This document shows positions 56,515-64,000 of a stretch of 64,000 nt of DNA, in pieces. The stretch is from the NCBI GenBank assembly GCA_037367355.1, contig CM074700.1, forward strand, positions 186,001 through 250,000, written 5' to 3'. How positions within the stretch are numbered: position 1 is the first letter of the stretch; each line of letters starts with the position of its first letter. The notes beneath the pieces were generated by a model that had not been told where the DNA came from, ran no database searches, and saw nothing but the letters and a program-made list of their open reading frames with translations. A program made the position numbers and the translations under genes. The DNA is from Neoscytalidium dimidiatum (taxonomy: Eukaryota > Ascomycota > Dothideomycetes > Botryosphaeriales > Botryosphaeriaceae).

Positions 56515-59500
56515 TCGTTGACAAAACGCAAGCCATCAAACTTCACGGAATACGAGGCCCATCTTGTTCCTGCCCGGGAGACCCACATACCGCCCATTGC
56601 AGACCTCTTTTCGACGCACATCCCTCCCGTTGACGTAGGAAGAAGTAGAGCAGAACCCGCCCCTGCGGCCGCCGCCCGCTCCCGCTCTGCTGCTCAGCCC
56701 TGCGCAGATGAAACACGGCCCCTCTGGTGATGGTGGTGACGGGGTGGTGTGACAGCGCGACACCGTGCGTGCAGGAACCAAAGAAAAAAGGCCGAACGTG
56801 CGCCAGCAACATGACACACCCATAATGATGCCCAGCAGCCCGCGGCCGCCGGAAGAAGAAGCTTCTTCGTTTAGTGCGGAGATGTTTCGCGAGTTTTCTC
56901 TAAACGGAGAGCCGAGGGGGGAAGGAGCACTGACAGTGGAAAACAAAAACAAAAAAAAAAACGAGCACGATGGTTTCCGTGAGATTCGTGGCATTGGTGA
57001 GGAGCGCTACGGTTTCTGCTGCTCTGCCCGGGGGAGGGAAGGGAGAGGGGTAACACGGCGGGCGTCTTGGCGCGCGTGCGATGTTCTTTCGGGACGCATT
57101 GCTACCGGCGAGGCTTTCGTAATTCGCAACGAACGGTGTGATGCACGGCTGCGGGGGAATAGTGGGAGAGAATGCGTGGTTGGGTGGTGGTAGCGGCGGG
57201 CAGTCGTTGCCCGCCGCAAGCATGCATGCATGCGCGAAGGACACAGCAACCCCTGCCGCAAGCTTTCGCTCCCCCGGTCTTCTTTGTTTCGAAACAAGCA
57301 GTCCTCAAACACAGCGAACAGCCAGCCACCGCGGCAAGAGGCGCACGACGCGTTTGCCCAACTAAGCAAAAGCAAGGGCAAGCGCACGCGGGACGGCCGG
57401 TCAGCGCCTAAGTCATGCGTGCGCACCCTGGGACGAGCGGGTGGTGTGAGAGGCGAGGTGAAAATGCGTCGCAATTAACGGCGTGCAGCGAATCAGAAGT
57501 CCTCGGTCTTTTGGCCCAGGTAGATACTCGTCGTTCACTGGTCAGCGGCGTGCAAATGGTGCGTTGGACGAAATCACAATACCGCCATTTTTTTTTTTTG
57601 CAAGGTCCAGTCATGTCCGCATTTAGGCGGAGTCTGGGTAATTGCGTGTGCCTTTGTTCGGAAATCCTGGTGTACTTGTCTCGAGCCCTCCAAACACGCA
57701 CACGCTCAGGCAGCCAGACGCGCAACGACTGTGACGTGTAGAATCGATCTCTTTTTAGAAACCCAGCAGTATAGCTGTATACCTGGAAGAACCTGGTTAT
57801 AGTCTTGTCCAAGTCCGGGTTGGAAATGTTTCGAGACGCGGGTCGAATGCTTCGTTTCGCAGGGAAGTCGGGGTTCCCGGCATTCGGCCAAGAACCTTGC
57901 TCCGCCCAGTTTTTACTAAGCATTCTCAGCCCTGTGCATATTAAGAACCTTACGCCACCTTCATCCCAGTAGCCGCGCAAGCCTAATGAATCTCGGTCTG
58001 AACGACTGACTTTTGAGGAAGATCGAAGGAGGAACAGTAGGAGAGACAGGAAAGGCAGTAGAGGGAGAAATATATAGGAATGGAAGCAATAGCGTTCTAT
58101 TTTTCCCTGCGCATGAATGCCTGAAATACCTAAAACGAACAAGGTCACGGAGTATTAGCGTGGGGCGACTAAAGCTCGGGAAATCCGCAAGGGAAAAGAA
58201 GAAGGGTCTGCGTCATCGTAGACGCCCGATGAAGGGTTCACGCGAGCAGGAACTGGGGCAGCGGGACCATCCAGTAAGCGAAATCGGCCGTATCCGCGAG
58301 AGGCGTCCCGCGTCGGGCGCCTGAGGAAAACAACGCGCAAGCCAGCAAGCTGAAAGCGTAATCGCGGTGTTGACTCGCATTATGGAGCCCCATTTCTTGG
58401 CATCCGGAGCATTCGCCCTTTGCGGATTGAGCAGGAAAGGAGCGCATAAGGCGGACAATGCAGTAGTGCGGACTTGCTTTCACGATCGTGATGAAGAAAG
58501 CCGGTGATGTGGGATGTTCATGAGATCGTGAAACAGAGGGAATGCGGGTCGGAGAACACTTTGACCAGCGGGCCGGGAAAAGGATGAGAGACACCCGGAA
58601 GCCGTGTTCACCACTCTGTAGATCCCGATGTTTAGGCGTAAAAGGTTGGCGTCTTTGACCCTAATACATCATGCTACTGCATCTTGGAGGTTTCCGCGGA
58701 CATGTGTCGTTTGTCGCGAATGGTCCTAAGGTGGTCCTGCCCCCCAAGCGAACAGTAGAGAGCGTTGAAAGTTTGTTGAACTTTTATGAGCCGCCATTTC
58801 GTTGAGATGAAGGGATGGCAAGTAGAGAATCGAAATCAAAGTCGAGGTGCAAGAGAACCCGAAGTAACCCGAGCAACGCGTAACCTGCTTCGTTGCTGAG
58901 GTGCTGGCTGCAGATGACGATAGGCGTGAATTTTTGGAATTCCGTTCGCCCCAATCTCCACGGCGGTGGATAGCACATGGTCTTGTGGAGAGAAAAATTC
59001 CGACGCCGGGTAGCGGACCCTGGAGAACAAGGAAGATGCCATGGCAACATACGCACCTACCCCTATTCAACCCCACAAGTGCTGCTGATAACGAGCGAAT
59101 CACGACAATAGTGTCAAAACTGTGGCTGTCAAGATGGTTGAACGTCCAAGACAAGGCCGAGGGCGCCCCTTGGGGTTTCGTTCCGGCAAAGAAGTAACCA
59201 GAAGTGGTCAGCAGCGCTCTGCGACCGGCGCGGATCTACTCGGCCGCGGCGGCACACTAGAAAGTGGCGGATTCGAATTGGTAGAACAAAAGGCCGGCTT
59301 TGGGACCGGGCAACGATACTAGCTCAGCCGCAACGTGGTCAGACACGGTGGACGGCGTCTGGAATGTGCGGTAGCGCAGAAACGACGACTGACGCAATGT
59401 GAAACTCGATGGTGGCTGGTGAGGCGGCGCATTGGTGGAGATGTGTCTCAGCCCTGTCGGCAATCGAGTCTTGGAAGGGCTGAAGAAGGCGGCGTCGAAG

Positions 59501-59607
59501 CTGCATCTGCGCGCCACCTCGCTACCTCCTCCTGAGCGGCCAGTAAAGGCGAGAGCGGCGGCAAGTGGAAACATGCGAGTGCACCAGCACCAAGACGTGG
59601 AGATGCG

Positions 59608-59624
59608 GAGAGAGAGAGAGAGAG
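59608..59624 (+). repeat. (GA)n microsatellite
   Basis: Eight to nine GA units in a gene-empty region. Confidence 0.85.
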
Positions 59625-60511
59625 GCGCGCGTCATAGTCGAACGGCGGGAAATGGCGATGTGCAGGCGCGCGCACAGCAACTCGACCCCGAGCTGGTGAT
59701 CTCCCGCTGCCAAGCGCGATAAGAGGCCCGTGACGGGGCAGAGGAGAGGAAGCAGATCTTACGTAAATGGGATGAGAGGCCCCTCAGACCCTGATTGAAT
59801 TATCGCGCGGGCGAAGTGAACTCCAGGGCTTCCCCACAGTGTGCCCAGCACGCAGTGAGCGGTGTGATGGAGTGGGTGTGAAAGTGAGGCGTGGTGGAAG
59901 TGATCGCCCAGCGCGCCGGAAAGAGCCATAAGCGCGTGTTTGCGTGATTCTCTGGCTGCGGGCAATGCGGCACTGGGGGCAATGGGAAAACAGGGCGGCT
60001 AGGCACGGCTGGTAGCACAGGCGGCACGCGGGGGGGTGCAGTGGGCAGCGGGCAACAGCTCGTGTCCAGTCCAGCGGCCAGGTGCCGGTACCGTACAATA
60101 GGCGCGCTGACGTGCAGATGCAGGCTCCCGGATCTGGCGACACGCTGGACGGGAAGCTGGCGTTTCACGGACAGCCGGCGACGGCGAGGCCGCAGCGAGT
60201 CAGGCAGGCGGCCGAAAAGGACGCTGGCTTCGTTTTTGGGCAGGCGAAGGAACCGCGGCCGCCAGGCACATGACGGCCCTGGCTCCGTAAATGACCATCA
60301 GCAGAGGGCGATCAGGGGCGCAGGCTGGCCGTTAATCGCGATGCTCTGCTATCTTTGTCCGAATTGGCCGCGGGGGCCCATGCTAGCGCTGCTGGCCTGC
60401 TGGCCCCGGCCGCGGGCGAAGTGCGCGTTGCACGTAGTAGTGCGCATTGCAGCGAGGTGTGCGAGTTGCGGGCTGCATGCCCAGCGCCTCATCGCCAAAG
60501 CAACCTTGAAC

Positions 60512-60533
60512 CGCCCAGCTGCCCAGCTGCCCA
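60512..60533 (+). repeat. 8-bp tandem repeat (CCCAGCTG)
   Basis: Two and a half units in the GC-rich region upstream of the LIM gene. Confidence 0.75.
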
Positions 60534-60580
60534 GGTGCACGCCTGCAGCCGCCGGCCCGCCGCGGCTCCGTCGCCCGGCC

Positions 60581-60620
60581 AGGCACGATTCAGGCACGGC
60601 TCGGGCACGGCTCAGGCACC
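60581..60620 (+). repeat. 11-bp tandem repeat, about 3.6 units
   Basis: Units close to AGGCACGGCTC, with one or two changes between copies, in the GC-rich region upstream of the LIM gene. Confidence 0.8.
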
Positions 60621-61467
60621 AGCAATGCAGCCGGCAGGCATCGCCGGTTCGCGGCCTGAGGCGCATTATGGCGGCGGGCCAAGCAGCAGGCGCGGTGGAG
60701 CGCGGTTTCAGTCGCTTGATGCGAGGTTGGAGCTGCAGCAGCCTCGACGACAACGGCCGCACAAGACAGCGGCGCGACAGAGCTCGCGCAACGCAACCCC
60801 TGGGCCAGTGCGCCCGGCCAAGGATCGTCGCAAAGCCCAGCAAATGAGCGCGACCCTGTCGAGCCGGGGCCGCGCCTTGCCCCGCGCCCCCCAGCAAGCC
60901 ATCCCAGAAGCGCCCGCAAACTCGACGCTGCATCTTAACTGCCGCGCGCCCGCCCATCGCGCCCATGCTGCTCGCGCTCGCAACCACTCGCGCTGTCGCA
61001 GCAGCGTCTGTCTGTTTCTGCTCCTGCTGCTTCCCGCTGCCGCTCGCTCGCAATCCTGTTTCTGGGGCGCCTCCTGCGTGTGCCAGTGCGTCCGATACAC
61101 GCTCTCTTACGATCCACCGCCCGCTCTGTCTCACGCCTCGCGCCAGCAGGGGTCTCTCGTGTGTCATTTTACCACCCGGCCATCCACGCCCGTCCCTCCC
61201 TCGTCAGACCTCCCGCCCGCCTAAATACGTGCTAGCCTCGTTGCCCGCGCGCTCGATTCAGCAGGTCGACCGTCACTGCTGGCCTTGACCCTCTCGCACG
61301 CCCTCGCAAAAAGGGTCCCATAAGGCTGTACGCCGCCGCAGTACATTCATGCTCGCGACCCTCTGTCCCACCGTCCTGACCAGCTGCCATCCGCCTTGCC
61401 CGGCCAAGTTGAAAACATCGAAACAGGGATTCCTTGAGCGCCGCAGGCCTCTCCAGGACCCGTAACC

Positions 61468-63827
61468 ATGGCAGACACTGCGAGGCCGATAAGCTTCCTG
61501 CCATCCATCAAATGCTCAGACTGCGGCGCCGAGATTGAGATCTCGAAGATGGCCGACCACATCTGCAGCGGCGCCGCCCCGGAACCCGAGCCCGGCCCCG
61601 TTGCACCCGCCCCAAAGTCCACCAGGAGCTTCTTCGACCGCGCCGCAAATAGCATCCGCTCGTCGACAGCACACCTCAAGCCCGGCCGTTCGGCGCCACC
61701 GCCCAGTATAGACTCCAATGCTGCCAGTAAGTGTCAGGGCCTTGCCCGTCCAGCACGCCTCAGGCTAACACAGCTCTAAGACAGGCCTTTTGCCGGACGC
61801 GCTCAGGCTACACACGACCCGTTGACGCCGAACAGCAACCCAAACTCGAGAAGTCCGTCGCCAGCTTTCATTAAGTCGCCAATACCGTTCCGGAATCAAC
61901 CCAGCCCAGTGCCGAGAGCTTACAGTCCAACTTCTCCAGATCACCTGTCCACCGGCCGCGATGTCTCCCCGGATCCGACCAAGAGGCTAGCTACCCCGAC
62001 CCACGACTATCCCGAGTCCGATCCCAGCTTCGCCCCGCTCAGCCCCCGGCCCAATGGCAGCGACAGTGTTTTCTCGCGCTTGAATTCGATCGCTCCAGGC
62101 CCGTTCAACGCAAAGGAAAGGAAGGCATCCTTGAGGCCTGAGGCTGCCGAGGATTCCAGGCCCAATTCGTCACACCGGAGAACGCCGACGTTGAGCAGCT
62201 TGAGAAGCAGATCCAAGTCGAGAACTTCCAGCCGCAGCAGCAATGGGCCCGCTCATGAACGCCAGCCGTCAATGGCCAGTTCCGAGAGATCCCGCTCCTC
62301 GATGCGCTCCAATGGGCTGCCTCCGACAGCAGAAGCTCCGGCTGGAAAACGCGTGCCGCCTCCACGACCAGCACGTCCTGATGAGAATGTGGACACTTTC
62401 CTCGAGAAACTGCAAAATGACGCGAACCAGCCGTCTTTGGCGGGTCTCGGTTTGCGTTCGCAACTGTCCCCGGTACGAAAAGACAGCAATGGAAGCGCAA
62501 ACAAGGCTGCCATCTCTCTTCCGAGGCGACCCTCAGAAGCGGTTCCTCCTCCCCCGCCGAAGTCGCACTCCCAAAAGGGATCAGTTGACGAGACGCCAGA
62601 ATGGTGGGATACTCCACAGCAGACGGCTCCGCAAAACACGGAAAGGCCGCTGCCTCCCTCAGCACAGCATGAGAGGAAGCCGTCAGTCGCGCAGGAAAAT
62701 GCGAGAAGATTTCCACGCAGAACTTCAAGTCGCAACATCAGTCTCAAGGATCTGGATCTCGGCCCAAGGCCACCAGTTCCACAACAGCCACCGCAGCTGG
62801 AGGTTCGCCCGCGAGGCACTTCTCACGCGCCGTCTGACTCGGGGTCGTCTGAAGCATCTTCCTCTTCCGCTTACGATGGACGTAGCAGCCGCTCGAGCCC
62901 GCCGACTTCAGCAGGAACGAGTCCCATAAACGAGCCGTTCAAGTCATACAGGCCCTTCGACAAGCCGCTCCCCGCCGGACCCCGTCCAGGAACTTCCACT
63001 GGGCCCCCTCCTGAGGCACATCGGAGGAATCCAAGCATGAGCCGATCAAACCCACCCGAGGAACTGCAGAGTCCTCGAATCCGCGGTGTTCCAGAAGCTC
63101 CTGAGTCACCCATGGACCCTGCCATTCAACGGGGAATGTTCACCCCCAGGCGACCATCCGACTCCTCGGCTCTCCCTGAGATCCAGTCGGTTGTCCAGGA
63201 AGTCGCTAAGCCTCCTGCCCCACCCGTTCCCTCCGAGGAGGAGCAGATTAAGCCTGTTTCACGTACGAGGACGGGATCGGTTGGGAGACGGCCGGGTACG
63301 GCGAGCAAGGGGAACTGTAGAGGATGTGGCGAAGCCATTGTGGGGAAGAGCGTCAAAGCGGCAGACGGGAGGCTTACAGGGCGCTGGCACAAGCAATGTG
63401 AGTTTCTTATTCTTTTGATCCACGTGTGGTCTTAATTTCGCTAACCCGTGTCCGCACAGGCTTTGTATGCAGAACTTGCCACTCCCCCTTCCAGACTGCC
63501 GACTTCTACGTCATTGACAACCACCCATACTGCGCTCATCACTATCATCAGCTGAACGGCTCCCTCTGCCAATACTGCAACTACGGTATCGAAGGACAGT
63601 ACCTGGAGACGGAGAGACGGCAAAAGTTCCACCCGCAGTGTTTCGCATGTGACACCTGCAGGATGCCACTGCAGGACGACTACTTCGAAGTCATGGGCGT
63701 GGTGTATTGTGAACGTCACGCATGGCACGCAGCACGACAGACAAATGGTGGCCCGCGCGGGATGCTGGCTCCAGGAGACCCCAGGAGAAACCCCGAAAGG
63801 AGGAGGACTAGGCTGATGATGATGTGA
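61468..63827 (+). CDS. paxillin-like LIM domain protein
   Basis: Scaffold of the Pxl1/paxillin type; in yeasts Pxl1 acts in polarised growth and the contractile ring. Exons 61468-61726, 61781-63397 and 63460-63827, 747 residues; introns 54 and 62 nt. The N-terminal FLPSIKCSDCGAEIEISKM then DHIC gives a C2HC unit (Cys16, Cys19, His31, Cys33). Residues 45-595 are disordered and Ser/Pro-rich with repeated PPPRPAR-like proline motifs. Two LIM domains follow from about 598: CRGCGEAIVGKSV, GRWHKQCFVCRTC, YCAHHYHQLNGSLC; then CQYCNYGIEGQYL, KFHPQCFACDTC and VVYCERHAWH. The second intron interrupts the first LIM domain after the Lys-Gln of HKQC. The tail is Arg-rich. Fungal length and layout fit. Whether it is the true Pxl1 orthologue is not shown. 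Confidence 0.9.
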
Positions 63828-64000
63828 GCGATCTCGTACGGGGTCGACTTGCATTGAATTGACTTCGGCTATTTTTGGGGGTGAGGGGGAGACGTGTCTT
63901 GGAAGTATTGCCTTTCACTGGGAGCTTGGGCACCGAATCACACATCTTTACGAGGGGGGTCCTCGCGTCATCTCCGTGTACGGTCGAGACCCACCCCTTT
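63828..64000. other. 3' flank of the LIM gene
   Basis: Untranslated tail or intergenic sequence up to the window edge; nothing else seen. Confidence 0.6.

Larger units (their letters stand above)
54082..61467. other. 7.4-kb stretch without a convincing gene
   Basis: Frames occur on both strands but are short, overlapping and low in complexity; examples are 55589-55882 (-), 57408-58148 (-) and 60355-61224 (+). None has domains or consistent splice signals. The first part (to about 55100) is AT-rich; the last (59900-61300) is very GC-rich, with tandem repeats. The right end should contain the promoter and leader of the LIM gene. Confidence 0.5.

Noticed and set aside
57408..58148. 246-codon minus frame
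   Set aside because: Non-conserved composition, no domains, no transcript signals; within a gene-empty region.
60349..61224. Long frames on both strands upstream of the LIM gene
   Set aside because: GC-rich DNA opens several overlapping frames at once; composition is Ala/Arg/Pro/Gly-rich, no domains.

Overview
The window is nuclear DNA of a filamentous ascomycete (Pezizomycotina; a Dothideomycetes-like fungus is my best guess, not proven). Genes are separate, on both strands, and cut by many short introns (about 46-142 nt) with GT..AG ends and, where seen, CTAAC/TACTAAC-type branch sites. The gene set is typically fungal: a Zn2Cys6 regulator, GH92 and GH3 secreted glycosidases, a Sam35/metaxin homologue, Ypt7, Pex4, Rrp46 and an NmrA-like reductase. 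No rRNA, tRNA, CRISPR or transposase was found.

Layout: 1-190 is the tail of a plus-strand gene. 1005-2789 (-) is a PIF1-type helicase. 3.0-8.9 kb is gene-poor and holds two relatives of a fungal C2H2-type domain gene, one of them broken. 9.1-18.2 kb (-) carries a methyltransferase, a Sam35/metaxin-like SAM complex subunit, a Cys-rich single-pass membrane protein and an ADGF/CECR1-type adenosine deaminase homologue. 19.9-26.1 kb carries a multi-pass membrane protein (+), the divergent pair RRP46 (-) / PEX4 (+), and a small one-TM protein (-). 28.2-33.3 kb (+) carries an NmrA-like reductase, YPT7 and an SLC35F-like transporter. 33.6-40.4 kb carries the divergent pair PUS4 (-) / RFTS-domain protein (+), then a Zn2Cys6 factor (+). 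40.4-45.2 kb is a second gene-poor stretch with a third relative of the C2H2 gene. 45.2-52.1 kb is a divergent pair of secreted glycosidases, GH92 (-) and GH3 (+). 52.5-54.1 kb (+) is a protein with three small zinc-knuckle-like motifs. 54.1-61.5 kb shows no convincing gene. 61.5-63.8 kb (+) is a paxillin-like LIM protein.

Most genes are unrelated housekeeping functions: vesicle and vacuole fusion (Ypt7), peroxisomal receptor recycling (Pex4), RNA decay (Rrp46), tRNA modification (Pus4), mitochondrial outer membrane biogenesis (Sam35) and polarity (LIM). The GH92/GH3 pair is the only set that looks functionally linked: both seem secreted, share one intergenic region and act on glycans. The least expected content is the dispersed C2H2-type family (three copies, same phase-2 intron, one decayed with changes of the kind repeat-induced point mutation makes), the RFTS-plus-zinc-finger protein that resembles heterochromatin factor Raf2, and the CX2CX3HX3(C/H) repeat protein.

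Exon borders were set by hand from splice signals, reading-frame phase and family similarity; no alignment or search was run.
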